From the NCBI RefSeq assembly GCF_024300625.1, contig NZ_CP101322.1, positions 1,811,992 through 1,875,991 on the forward strand: DNA of 64,000 nt. The letters are read 5' to 3'. This document shows, one piece after another, positions 1 to 8,306 of the stretch (the first letter of the stretch is position 1; each line of letters opens with the position of its first letter). The notes under the pieces are model-generated. The model did no database searches and was not told the origin of the DNA. It saw only the letters and a program-made list of their open reading frames with translations. A program made the position numbers and the translations under genes. The DNA is from Halovivax gelatinilyticus (GTDB lineage Archaea > Halobacteriota > Halobacteria > Halobacteriales > Natrialbaceae).

Positions 1-813
1 GTCGGCCAGCGCGTTCGCGAGCGTCACCGGGACGCTCGCCGCCCCGAGGTCGCCGAGGTCGTGGACCGTCGCGCACGCGGCGATCGCGTCGGTGTCGACG
101 CCGAGGGCGCCCGCCGCGCGGTAGGGCAGTTTTCCGTCCGGGGCCTGGATCGCGACGGCGTCGGGCTCCGGATCACCATCGAGGCCGGAGACCGCGCCAC
201 GGACCGCCTCCGTGAACGCGTCTCGATCGTACTGCGTGACCGAGAGTCCTTCGGTCGAGCGCTCGCCCGCCCGTCGAAATCGCGTTCCCGGGGTGGCCAC
301 AGACCAGCTGGCGCGATCTACGATCTGTGCCGGGCCGTCTGCCGTGAGCACGAACGCCGCGGCCCCGGCCCCGGCGGCGTGGTCGATCGCGTCGTCCGGC
401 TCGCCCCGCGGGGCGTCCGCGACGACGACGAGCGCGCACTCGTCACGGTCCGCCGCGTCCATCGCGGTCCAGATCGCGCTCGTTCCGGCGCTCGTGCCCC
501 CGGCGAACAACCGCCGGCTCGCGCCGGCGTCGATCCCGAGCATCTCGCCCAGTCGCGAGGTCGACTCGCCTTCTTCCACCGGCGGGGTCGTCGTGGCGAA
601 CCCGAGCCACGTGACGTCGTCCGGCTCGACAGACCCGACGTCGAGAGCCCGGCTGGCGGCCTCGTACCCCATCGTCAGGGCGTCCTCGTCGGCGGCGGGG
701 ACGGCCGTCTCGCGGATGCCGGCGCCCTGGAACCGACCCCACGCCTCCTCGTACTCCTCGGCCGCGATCCGGAGCCGCGGGGCGTACGCGGCGCCAGCGG
801 TGATCCCCGTCAT
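1..813 (-). CDS. HMG-CoA synthase/KAS III-fold protein, partial (C-terminus outside window)
   Basis: The frame is open from an ATG at 813 to the left edge, about 271 codons, so the 3' end is missing. The translation begins MTGITAGAAYAPRLRI and has the thiolase-superfamily layout of HMG-CoA synthase-like proteins: a condensing-enzyme N-half, then a second repeat with GAGAAAFVL near residue 150. The segment where HMG-CoA synthases carry the nucleophilic Cys reads FAGGTSAGTSA and contains no Cys. The ATG overlaps the thiolase stop by 4 bases (ATGA), so the two are translated from one message. From family knowledge, haloarchaeal proteins of this type are often followed by, or fused to, a zinc-ribbon/OB-fold domain that would lie outside the window. 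A non-catalytic or acyl-binding partner of the thiolase is my inference. Family fairly sure, substrate unknown. Confidence 0.75.
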   Translation of the reverse strand, partial: MTGITAGAAYAPRLRIAAEEYEEAWGRFQGAGIRETAVPAADEDALTMGYEAASRALDVGSVEPDDVTWLGFATTTPPVEEGESTSRLGEMLGIDAGASRRLFAGGTSAGTSAIWTAMDAADRDECALVVVADAPRGEPDDAIDHAAGAGAAAFVLTADGPAQIVDRASWSVATPGTRFRRAGERSTEGLSVTQYDRDAFTEAVRGAVSGLDGDPEPDAVAIQAPDGKLPYRAAGALGVDTDAIAACATVHDLGDLGAASVPVTLANALAD

Positions 814-1982
814 ACCATCACCTCTCGTTCGAAGACGCAGACGACGGCGGCGCCGCCGCTCCCGCCCACGTTGTGCGTGAGTCCGTAGACCGGGTCGTCG
901 ACCTGGCGATCGCCCGCCTCGCCGGAGAGCTGTGCGAACGCCTCGACCACCTGGCCGGCTCCGGTCGCGCCGATCGGGTGGCCCTTCGACTTGAGGCCGC
1001 CGGAGGTGTTGACCGGCAGGTCGCCGTCGCGTTCGGTCCGTCCGGACTCGATCAGGTCGCCCGACTCGCCCCGCTCGCAGAAGCCGAGGTCCTCGTAGGC
1101 GAGCAGCTCCGCGATGGCGAAGCAGTCGTGGACCTCGGCGAAATCCAGGTCGTCCGGGCCGACGCCGGCCATCTCGTAGGCGGCCTCGGCGGCCCGCCGG
1201 CTGGCGGGGATCTCGGTGTACGATTCGCGCTGGAACAGTCCGACGGCGTCGCTGCCGGCGCCGACGCCGGCGACCCGAATGGGGTCGTCCGTGTACGACT
1301 CGACGACGTCCTCGCTCGCGATCAGCGCGCAGGCGGCCCCGTCGGACGTGGGACAGCAGTGATAGAGCGTGAGCGGGTCGGCGACGACGGGTGCCGACTG
1401 GGCGTCCTCGAGCGTGCACTCGAAGCCGAGCTGTGCCTTGGGGTTTCTCGCGCCGTTTTCGTGATTCTTCACGGCGACCCGCGAGAGCTGCTCGCGCGTC
1501 GTTCCGTAGCGCTCCATGTGCGCCGACGCCATCTGGGCGTAGACGCCGGAGAACGTGGTGCCCGACAGGCGTTCCCACTCGGTCTCGCCCGAGACGCCGA
1601 GCCAGTACTTCGTCGCGTCGGAACTCGCGTCCGTCATGACCTCGAACCCGCCGGCCAGGACGACGTCCGCCATCCCGGACTTGACCGCCTGGACGGCCTG
1701 TCTGATCGAAAAGCCGCTTGCGGCGCAGGCGTTCTCGACGCGCGTGCAGGGGACGCCGCCGAGGCCGACGTGTTCGGTTACGGCCGGCCCCGAGAGGCCG
1801 AGTTGCCGGCCGCCGACGCCGAGGGTGCCGACGAACGCTTCGTCGATCGCGTCCGGATCGAAGCCGGCCGGGACGCTCTCTACCGCCGCTTCGAACGCCG
1901 TCCGAAACAGCGAGCGATAGCTCTCGTCGGGAAACGCCCCGTAGGCCGACTGACCCGCACCGATCAGGTACGCATCTCGCAT
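810..1982 (-). CDS. Thiolase family protein (SCP-x/acetyl-CoA acetyltransferase-like)
   Basis: This 390-residue protein has full thiolase length and motifs. The acyl-accepting Cys is at about residue 86 in VENACAASGFS, a HDCF segment sits near 284, and GHPIGATGAGQ near 335 carries the active-site His. The C-terminal LTHNVGGSGG has Asn/Val where biosynthetic thiolases usually carry the second catalytic Cys, as in the SCP-x/lipid-transfer subgroup. It would condense or cleave acyl-CoA in the cytoplasm; the substrate is not evident. It is the first gene of a minus-strand operon and overlaps the HMG-CoA-synthase-fold gene by 4 bases. That pairing is common in archaea and argues for a complex acting in acyl-CoA metabolism. 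Confidence 0.88.
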   Translation of the reverse strand: MRDAYLIGAGQSAYGAFPDESYRSLFRTAFEAAVESVPAGFDPDAIDEAFVGTLGVGGRQLGLSGPAVTEHVGLGGVPCTRVENACAASGFSIRQAVQAVKSGMADVVLAGGFEVMTDASSDATKYWLGVSGETEWERLSGTTFSGVYAQMASAHMERYGTTREQLSRVAVKNHENGARNPKAQLGFECTLEDAQSAPVVADPLTLYHCCPTSDGAACALIASEDVVESYTDDPIRVAGVGAGSDAVGLFQRESYTEIPASRRAAEAAYEMAGVGPDDLDFAEVHDCFAIAELLAYEDLGFCERGESGDLIESGRTERDGDLPVNTSGGLKSKGHPIGATGAGQVVEAFAQLSGEAGDRQVDDPVYGLTHNVGGSGGAAVVCVFEREVMV

Positions 1983-2303
1983 ACTCGCTACTCTGTGCGC
2001 ACTCCGAATAAACGCGACGTTCGACCGGGGTCGTCTCCGGGCGTCGAATTTATGGGCCGTTGCGTGTTATATGGTAACAATGAGTAGCCATTCCCGTTCC
2101 GGGAGGGGTCTCTCGACGTGTGCCAGCGTAGGATCGTCACCTCGATGGCTACCCGACCGAGTGCCGATTGACCGGTGTACGACCAGTCGGTGGACCGTTG
2201 ACCGATTCCCAGCCGGGCCGAGGACCGCTGACCGACTGCCAACCGGCCCAGGGACAACTTGCCGATTGTCGACTGACCGATCGAGACGACCGAGGCGATC
2301 GCC
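1983..2303. other. Divergent intergenic region
   Basis: The 321 bases separate the minus-strand thiolase from the plus-strand gene at 2304. An AT-rich stretch around 2045-2075 contains TATA-like sequences on both strands and probably drives both genes. The rest is dominated by the 30-bp tandem repeat listed separately. I see no RNA gene. Confidence 0.4.
2161..2280. repeat. Four degenerate 30-bp tandem repeats
   Basis: Dividing the stretch into 30-base units gives four aligned copies starting at 2161, 2191, 2221 and 2251. The middle two agree best (GGACCG-TGACCGA-T-CCA-CCGG). The outer two are decayed but keep CCGATTG or GACCGA cores. The array lies directly before the GTG start at 2304. A 30-base unit keeps frame and reads as a 10-residue repeat (GPLTDSQPGR/GPLTDCQPAQ), but no supported gene uses that frame. 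Confidence 0.6.
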
Positions 2304-2771
2304 GTGCCGCTGACGACCGTCGCGAAGAACCTGCCCTGGCAGGCGCTCTTTCAGGGGACCTACCTGTTCAGACGCTACCTCTTCGCGATGGAACCCGAGC
2401 CCGTCGAGCACGTCCTCGTCGAGGGCCTCGAGCCGGACGAACTCACCGAAGTGTTCCTCTCCGCCGGGCTGTTGAAGGGCGATTACGCGTCGTACTACTA
2501 CTTCGGCGAGGAACTCAACATGGTCCACGGAATCTACAAACCGGACGAGTTCGAGTGGTACCAGTACCACGTCCGCGGCTTTTCCTGCGAGGCGGGGACG
2601 CGATTGCGTCCGCACACGGAGCTGTACTGGCGGATGTACCCGAAACGCCACATGCGCCTAGAGAATCTCTCCGTCGAGGAGGGAGTCGCGCGGACCGAAG
2701 AGATCCTGGACGAGGCGGCCGTCGACTACGAGGTGGTCGACGGCCCGATCGTCGGCGTCGATTCTGGCTGA
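2304..2771 (+). CDS. Conserved-looking hypothetical protein, 155 aa
   Basis: This GTG-started frame encodes an aromatic-rich soluble protein without signal peptide or membrane segment. The N-terminus is hydrophobic and amphipathic (NLPWQALFQGTYLFRRYLF), the middle has KGDYASYYYFGEELN and FEWYQYHVRGF, and the C-terminal 40 residues are acidic. Codon use with GC-rich third positions supports a real gene. I do not recognise the family. It stands alone between the divergent thiolase operon and the convergent membrane-protein gene at 2824. Confidence 0.65.
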   Translation: MPLTTVAKNLPWQALFQGTYLFRRYLFAMEPEPVEHVLVEGLEPDELTEVFLSAGLLKGDYASYYYFGEELNMVHGIYKPDEFEWYQYHVRGFSCEAGTRLRPHTELYWRMYPKRHMRLENLSVEEGVARTEEILDEAAVDYEVVDGPIVGVDSG

Positions 2772-2823
2772 CGCCACGGGTGTTCCCGACCGAACGGTCG
2801 GTCTTCGCGGGTGAGAGAAGCGT

Positions 2824-3255
2824 TCAGTCCGAGCCGACGAGCCCGAGCAGGGCCGCGATTGCGAGCATCACCAGCCCGCCGCCGGCCAGCCCCGCCAGAA
2901 CGAGCCCGGGTTCGAACGACATGGTGGTCGTCGGTGCCGTCGTCCCGTCGGGCAGGTGAACCGGCGTGTACGGCGGTTCCTCTTGCGGAAAGAGCGCGTC
3001 GACGTAGGCGATCACCATCGCGAACGTCAGGAAACCGGCGGCGAGGTAGACCCACTCGCGCCCTCGCTCGATCAGGCCGGCCAGCGTCGCGCCGGCGAGA
3101 ACGACGCCGGCGCCGAGGACGACCAGTCCGTACCGCGAGTCGACGCCCGCGGCGCTTCCCGACTCGATCGAGATCCACTCCAGAAGCGCCGCGACGATCA
3201 ACACGCCGGCGAGCCCGAGGCCGACGTGATCTACGCGGTCGTACTCGCCCATCAC
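2824..3255 (-). CDS. Small integral membrane protein, 143 aa
   Basis: The protein has four hydrophobic stretches: residues about 11-29, 44-62, 69-86 and 114-140. A short polar segment between the third and fourth (FPQEEPPYTPVHLPDGT) is probably an outside loop. There are no catalytic motifs, and I do not recognise the family. The start at 3255 is the first of two Met codons, MMGEYD. It is convergent with the 2304 gene and lies downstream of the ornithine cyclodeaminase-family gene, with a 74-base gap. Confidence 0.7.
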   Translation of the reverse strand: MMGEYDRVDHVGLGLAGVLIVAALLEWISIESGSAAGVDSRYGLVVLGAGVVLAGATLAGLIERGREWVYLAAGFLTFAMVIAYVDALFPQEEPPYTPVHLPDGTTAPTTTMSFEPGLVLAGLAGGGLVMLAIAALLGLVGSD

Positions 3256-3329
3256 CAGGGAGTGGCGGCGCGGCCGCTATGGGCGTTGCGGTCGCGGGCG
3301 CCGCGACGCCGAGCGGCGGCGCCGACCGA

Positions 3330-4334
3330 TCACTCGAACGCGACGTCCGTCCCGACGTCGCCGTCGAGTGCCCGCCCGTATATCGACTCGGCGGCGGCCG
3401 CGTCGAGGACGGCGCTACCGACGCTCTCGACGACGGCGGGGCCGTCTGCGATCGGGCCGTCGTTCGGCCTATCGTCGTCCAGCAACGCCCCGAGCGGGAT
3501 CAGCTCGTCGACGCCGCGCTCGCTCGCGACCACCTCGCCGATCTCGGCGACTTCCTCGGGGACGTCGGCGTAGATCCGACCGGCCCGGTCGAGCACCCTC
3601 GGATCGAGTTCGCACATCTCGTCCGTGTACGCGCCGACCGCGACGACGATCGCGTCGTCGGCCAACGCGTCGGCCGGAAACACCGGTTCGCGGCTGGTCG
3701 TCGCCGTCACGACCACGTCGGCGTCGGCGGTTTCCTCGGGCGTATCGGTCGCCCGCGCGTCGAACCCTCGCTCGCGGAGGTCGGCCGCACACGCCCGTTT
3801 CGAGTCGCTCGGCGAGTAGACGCGAACGGACTCGACGTCGACCGCGGCGCCGATCGCTCGCGTCTGCCAGCGCGCCTGCGTCCCCGCGCCGAACACGCCG
3901 AGGGTGATCGGGCCGTCCGCGAGCGCGCGAACCGAGACGGCGCCGATGCAGCCGGTCCGGGCGTTGGTGATGGTCGTCCCCTCCAGGAACGCGACGGGAC
4001 GACCGGTTTCTGCCGATGCGAGTACGATCTGGGCGTGGACGGTCGGCAGGTCGGTATTGCCCTCGTGGACCGTCGCCAGTTTGGTCGCGCTGTAGGGCGA
4101 GCCGTGGACGTACGCCGGCATGGCGAGGCCAGTTCCGAGCGGCTCGGCGGACGGGCTGTTCGTAGATGCGCCCGATCCGTCAGCCGCGAGTCCGATCCCG
4201 ACGGGATAGTGGGGGCGGTCGGGACGTTCGACCCGTCCGCGCGACTGGTCGACGAGCGCGTTCTGGGTGACGTCTACGAGCGCCTCGAGGTCGAGCAGTT
4301 CGGCGACGTCGTCCGCGGCGAGGACGCGAACCAT
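3330..4334 (-). CDS. Ornithine cyclodeaminase / alanine dehydrogenase family protein
   Basis: The 334-residue protein starts at MVRVLAADDVAELL. The longer frame to 4454 adds 40 residues of low-complexity sequence unlike the family. The expected blocks are present: substrate Lys in YSATKLATVHEGN, the R-T-G segment NARTGCIGAVS, a Rossmann glycine motif GVFGAGTQARWQTRA, and the catalytic-region VGAYTDEMCELD. Members catalyse NAD(P)-dependent reactions such as ornithine to proline, alanine dehydrogenation or imine reduction, and the sequence alone does not tell which. GTTAAGC about 28 bases before the ATG fits a leaderless promoter and supports the shorter start. Confidence 0.88.
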   Translation of the reverse strand: MVRVLAADDVAELLDLEALVDVTQNALVDQSRGRVERPDRPHYPVGIGLAADGSGASTNSPSAEPLGTGLAMPAYVHGSPYSATKLATVHEGNTDLPTVHAQIVLASAETGRPVAFLEGTTITNARTGCIGAVSVRALADGPITLGVFGAGTQARWQTRAIGAAVDVESVRVYSPSDSKRACAADLRERGFDARATDTPEETADADVVVTATTSREPVFPADALADDAIVVAVGAYTDEMCELDPRVLDRAGRIYADVPEEVAEIGEVVASERGVDELIPLGALLDDDRPNDGPIADGPAVVESVGSAVLDAAAAESIYGRALDGDVGTDVAFE

Positions 4335-4509
4335 TTCGTGGGACGTCGGCGTCGAGTCGCTTAACGATTGCTGGCCGTGGTGGGTTCTGTTGACTCGGGC
4401 TTTCGACGGAGATGCCGGTGGTGGCGACCGCACGACCGATCTAGCGGCCGTCATTCAGGGGCTGTCTGAACCGATATCAGCTGGACCGAGCGATTATCAA
4501 CGGAACAAT

Positions 4510-4530
4510 AATCACCAAATATTATATGGG
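4510..4530 (+). promoter_or_regulatory. Promoter of zinc-finger gene at 4553
   Basis: AATCACCAAAT followed by TATTATATGG sits about 25-40 bases before the ATG. The same AATCACCAAA block and a TATAT box recur before the paralogue at 29407, so this is probably a shared BRE/TATA or activator site. Confidence 0.5.
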
Positions 4531-4552
4531 GTGAACATGGTATTACTGTAGA

Positions 4553-4669
4553 ATGAGTACGGGAGAACTGACGGACTACTGTCCCAATTGTGACGCGGAG
4601 CGACCGGTTCGCCGGACCGTTCCCTGGCAATCCGATCTCTGTGCGGAGTGTGGCGGGGATATCGAGTAA
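4553..4669 (+). CDS. Small CPxC zinc-finger protein, 38 aa (family Z, copy 1)
   Basis: The translation starts MSTGELTDYCPNCDAERP and ends CAECGGDIE. Two Cys pairs (CPNC at 10-13 and CAEC at 30-33) would bind one zinc, and the linker has an invariant RTVPWQ. Two paralogues in this window (15968 and 29407) share the pattern YCPxC-x-E-xPxRxTVPWQ-CxxCGxDI, which is strong evidence that the frame is real although it is only 38 codons. Proteins of this class are the zinc-finger micro-proteins of haloarchaea. Binding to a protein or nucleic acid partner is a guess. Confidence 0.8.
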   Translation: MSTGELTDYCPNCDAERPVRRTVPWQSDLCAECGGDIE

Positions 4670-4819
4670 ATTCGCCCGCCCGGACCGAAATGCGGGTACC
4701 GATGGATCCGGTCCGAATCGCCGCTCTCCGCACTCGCGTTCGGGCGTGATCGGACCCGCCGCTTCTCGACGTCGAGATCGACCGCAAGAACGAGTATCGG
4801 TACGGACTCCGGGCACGGC

Positions 4820-5050
4820 TCAGCGCACGCACTCGTTCGATCGTTCGGCGGTCTCTCCGCGCTCGGACTGAGCCGGCTGGTCGTCGGTCGGGCGGCGCCC
4901 GGGCCGAGACTGCGATCGGATCGACTCGATGATCGAATCGACGTCTCCCGCCTCGGCGAACTCGGGGCTATTTCTGGCCAGTGACAGCGCCATCACGAGC
5001 AACTCGACCTCGGTCCGGCGCAGTTCGACCGTCACCAGCTCGTCGTTCAT
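4820..5050 (-). CDS. Small conserved protein, 76 aa (paralogue of 30805-30987)
   Basis: The start is set at MNDELVTVELRRTE. The frame continues upstream to 5317, but the paralogue at 30987 begins at the equivalent Met. The shared core is VELRxxExxLxVMxLSLARNSPE followed by a DVDxIIESIRSQ helix; the C-terminal tail is polar and variable. It is probably a small helical soluble protein. No function is recognised. Both copies carry the same upstream box at the same distance, suggesting common control. Confidence 0.72.
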   Translation of the reverse strand: MNDELVTVELRRTEVELLVMALSLARNSPEFAEAGDVDSIIESIRSQSRPGRRPTDDQPAQSERGETAERSNECVR

Positions 5051-5073
5051 GCTCACGGTACAGTCTGTGATGG

Positions 5074-5083
5074 TATGGGTCTT
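5074..5083 (-). promoter_or_regulatory. AAGACCCATA promoter box
   Basis: On the minus strand AAGACCCATA ends 23 bases before the ATG at 5050. The identical 10-mer ends 24 bases before the ATG of the paralogue at 30987. The position fits a TATA box of a leaderless transcript. Confidence 0.5.
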
Positions 5084-5277
5084 CTGTCGCATTCGTGTAC
5101 AGGTCGGTCCCTCGATCGGGTCGACGGCGAGTCGGTCGGCATCGATCCCGATCGGTTTCTGAGAGAGCTGGTCTGTGGTGAAAGCTGACCGGCCGGTTAC
5201 CGAACGTCTGGACGGTGTCCCGAGAGGCTGCGGATGCCGCGGGTCCATCGGACAGCACAATTTCGGAATTCCCGCCC

Positions 5278-5988
5278 TCACGGCGGTGAGTGTGACTTTT
5301 CCAGTATCGCTCTCCACTGCGTCTCACCGTAGGTGAGCGCGGTGACCTCCCACGGCGTTCCGATCGTTGCCTCTCGAAGCCGGTCCGCGCTAAAGACGCG
5401 GAACAAGAGCGTTTCCCCTACGTCCCCCTCGTACTCTTCGTGGTAGATCCGGTAGGCGAGGCCGGGCGCCGGGTCCTCACGGTACGCGAACACGTCCCCC
5501 GTGGCCTCCTTCTCGGGGGCGTAGTTGTCGAGGACTGCGGTCGCGTCGGGCGTCGTTACGAACGCGAGATCGTCCAGAAACTGGCGAACGCCCGCCATCG
5601 ACCCGGCCAGCCCGACCTGCGTGCCGATCGCGTGCGCCGAGCGGAATCGGTCGCGGTCGAAGTGATTTCGGAGTGTGAACATATTCGCCACTCGAGCGTC
5701 GGCCACGCCTCGGTCGCGCAGTATCTCGACTAGGTGGTCACTCACCTCGATGGCGACCGTCTCGAACTGTTCTTGGTAATAGAGGGCATCCCGTCCCGCG
5801 CCGGCTCCGATATCGAGTAACGGGCCCTCCATCCACGCATCACGCCACGCGTCTTCGTCGTGTTCGCCAAAGTACCACCGTTCGATAGCGTGTTCGCGCG
5901 TTTCGTCACCGTCACGGTCGATGAGAGGCTCCTCCCGGCTACCGAGGTAGTGGTCGCGGATGGCGCGACCGAAGGGGTCGGCGGACAT
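5278..5988 (-). CDS. Class I SAM-dependent methyltransferase, 236 aa
   Basis: Motif I (LLDIGAGAGRDALYYQ, about residues 57-72) is a clear S-adenosylmethionine-binding loop. It is followed by an acidic beta-2 end (VAIEVSDH) and a later segment FVTTPDATAVLDNYAP where motifs IV/V fall. The N-terminal 55 residues (FGRAIRDHYLG) look like the cap found in small-molecule or protein methyltransferases. The substrate is unknown. The gene is alone, with an AT-rich promoter just upstream. Confidence 0.82.
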   Translation of the reverse strand: MSADPFGRAIRDHYLGSREEPLIDRDGDETREHAIERWYFGEHDEDAWRDAWMEGPLLDIGAGAGRDALYYQEQFETVAIEVSDHLVEILRDRGVADARVANMFTLRNHFDRDRFRSAHAIGTQVGLAGSMAGVRQFLDDLAFVTTPDATAVLDNYAPEKEATGDVFAYREDPAPGLAYRIYHEEYEGDVGETLLFRVFSADRLREATIGTPWEVTALTYGETQWRAILEKSHSPP

Positions 5989-6331
5989 CGTGGTGTGGTA
6001 TGGCTCAGCAATTGTACTAATAGTGTAATGAACGACGGTACCGATTCACACCGGTGCAACGTGCCGGACACGCCGACGGTGTTCGCAAACGCGCTCGTGC
6101 CGACAGGTCCGGAGAGACCGATCTCGAATAGTCCAACGGGGACGAAGATGGACGCGGTTTGTGATCCCACCGCGACGATGGCTCCTGGCGCTCGCAGGGA
6201 AGATTCCGTCCAGCGAGTCACGGGTCACAGTCGTCGCGTGACGCTCAGAACTAGATCTGTGTTCGATTCGTTGCCAGGGGAACTGCAATCGGTTCGAGTC
6301 GGTTCGGATTGCGACGAACCGGGCTCTCACG

Positions 6332-7561
6332 TCACTTCGCGAACGGGTTCGTCGGATTCTCGTTGTGTCGACACTGCTCGGTGTAGAACTTCAGGTCGAA
6401 GTCGATCGATTCTCCCTGAACCTCGTTGCCGACACCCTTCGGCAGGCACCACTCGAACCCGAGGTACTGCGTCGTCGAGTTCGGAACGCAGACGGGATCG
6501 CCGTTCGGCTTCTCGTCCGCACAGTACCAGAACGTGAGGTTGCTGATCGCGGCCTGCTGAGGTTCTGGTGAGGGTGTTTCCGGGGCGATAACCTCTGTAC
6601 CTGATGTCGCACACTCCTCGTAGTCGTACGTGAGTGTATCGCCGGCGGCACCGACCTCGATCCGACAGAGCCCCTTGTTACTCTCCCAGTCGAACCCGTA
6701 GGCCTCGTCGTCTCCGTCCTTGAGATAGACGTTCGTGAGCGTAATCTCGACGCCCTCCTCGGGGAACGTGATCACGTCGCCGCTTCGTAGCTCGTCGGGA
6801 TCGTGGCGTGTCGGATCGGTGTACTCTGCGAGGTTGTCGTCGTCTAGTTTCGGCAACTCGACGCACGTATCGGTCTTGGTACCCGACGTCGACGTCGGTT
6901 CGCCGTCGAGGAGGATCCCCTGGTTCAACGCGTCGAGGACGTCGCGAAGCGATCCCTCGACGATGATCGGCTCGTCGTCGTCGAGTTCGTTGTCGCCGTC
7001 TAGGTCGTGCCAGAGGACGGCCTCGATCTCGTCTGCGAGCACCGTCTCGTACGATTTGTTCTTCGCGCCGAGCCAGAGCCAGCCGGGGTTGTCACAGAGG
7101 TGGTAGCTGAACGTGATCTCGCCGCAGTCGCCCGGCTTGATGTCCTGGAGGTCGATCAACGAATCCTGCTTTTTCCCGAAGTAGTAGTCGTCGTCGAGGT
7201 CCGTACAGTAATCGATCTCGTCGTCGCCGATGTTTCGACCGAGATCGTCGTACCGATACGTCTGGCCGTCGACTTCGATCGACTGCTCGCCGTCTTTGTC
7301 GTGATCCGGGTGTGCGTTCACGTACGGGCGACCGGCGGTCCCGTAGTCCTGCGGTCGCTGGTCGTCCGGCGCGCCGTAGTAGAACTGCTGCCAGTCGAGT
7401 TTGAGTTCGAGTTCGCCGGCGACGAGTTCGTTTCCGCTGAACTTCTCGCCGTCGCTGAAGTACGCGCTGGTGCCTGCGCCGACGAGGGCGCCGCCGACGC
7501 CGACGGCGCCGAGCCCGGCGAGAACGTTGCGTCGCGATATCGTGTTGGATTCGTCCGTCAT
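6332..7561 (-). CDS. SipW-type signal-peptide surface protein (TasA/camelysin-like), 409 aa
   Basis: The N-terminus has an RR motif followed by a long glycine/alanine helix ending GTSAYFSDGE, then KFSGNELVAGELELK. This is the pattern of SipW-dependent signal peptides in haloarchaea. The mature part is very acidic, with a Cys-rich middle and a conserved-looking CGEITFSYHLCDNPGWLWLG segment as in TasA/CalY-like domains. It is probably exported, cleaved and assembled on the cell surface. The SipW-like peptidase operon starts on the opposite strand at 8307, a plausible peptidase-substrate pairing. Function beyond a surface protein is unknown. Confidence 0.82.
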   Translation of the reverse strand: MTDESNTISRRNVLAGLGAVGVGGALVGAGTSAYFSDGEKFSGNELVAGELELKLDWQQFYYGAPDDQRPQDYGTAGRPYVNAHPDHDKDGEQSIEVDGQTYRYDDLGRNIGDDEIDYCTDLDDDYYFGKKQDSLIDLQDIKPGDCGEITFSYHLCDNPGWLWLGAKNKSYETVLADEIEAVLWHDLDGDNELDDDEPIIVEGSLRDVLDALNQGILLDGEPTSTSGTKTDTCVELPKLDDDNLAEYTDPTRHDPDELRSGDVITFPEEGVEITLTNVYLKDGDDEAYGFDWESNKGLCRIEVGAAGDTLTYDYEECATSGTEVIAPETPSPEPQQAAISNLTFWYCADEKPNGDPVCVPNSTTQYLGFEWCLPKGVGNEVQGESIDFDLKFYTEQCRHNENPTNPFAK

Positions 7562-8306
7562 AGTGATCGGCCGCCACGAAACCGGCGTCGCCGGTTCATG
7601 GTGGGTGTCTCAAAGCCACTGGCTCCCGACGAGTAGCTATACACAGCCTCAGATCGCCTAGACGGCGCCTCGGACGCGCATACGATGTCTGTAGCGAGCG
7701 AGGGTGGTCGGTATCGGACCCCTTCGCCACGGCGACAAACCGATACTCATCAACCAATCAAATATCGATGTCGAATCCGAATATCCGACGGCTTGGGCGG
7801 TCTACTGTCGATTTTCGAAACAGCGGAGAAATACCGCATTTCCCTCACATAGCGCTCGTATATTCACGGTATTACGGCGGATGTGTCCGAATCATATTCG
7901 ATCTGGAAACTACTTATGGGCACAACCCCGATTTCATGACTGACGAGTCTCAAATCACTTCTCTTCGGTTCTATCTAGCCGATTATTCCGTCCCGATGTA
8001 GGTGAATGACCCGGGTCGACAGCGTTCTCACCGATCGCAGGCGTTCCGACCGGTCCCACCGGGCGTTCACGCGGTGTGATCCGCCACTTTCAAAACGTGG
8101 AAACCGTCATAATACATCTTTAGATATTCTCCTCCGGACGTAGGTTCACACTCGAAATTGCTACAGAGTTCGTAACTAATTTTGAATAACAAGATGTGAC
8201 GTTCGATGAGCCCAGAACCTCACAGTCAGAATAACACGGGGATACACGCTGTCGAGCGGTCGGCGCGGGTCGACCGTTCGGACGGCGACCGTCTCTCGGG
8301 AGAACG
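7562..8306. other. Divergent regulatory gap with a possible gene remnant
   Basis: This 745-base region between the SipW substrate and the peptidase operon is AT-richer than its surroundings at 7740-8000. At 7936-8001 a 21-codon frame starts MTDESQITSLRF after a good TATA-like box (TTATGG, 7914-7919). The beginning resembles MTDESNTISRR of the gene at 7561, so it may be a truncated duplicate. Overlapping frames at 7704-7943 and 7768-8001 look random. The stretch 8120-8200 is AT-rich and probably holds the promoter of the peptidase operon. Confidence 0.35.

Noticed and set aside
873-2087. A 404-codon plus-strand frame opposite the thiolase
   Set aside because: Antisense shadow; the thiolase on the other strand has all family motifs.
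2168-2959. A 263-codon plus-strand frame covering the 30-bp repeat
   Set aside because: It overlaps the better-supported 2304 gene in another frame and has low-complexity Arg-rich sequence.
4335-4454. N-terminal extension of the ornithine cyclodeaminase-family protein
   Set aside because: The extra 40 residues are low complexity and the promoter-like element fits a start at 4334.
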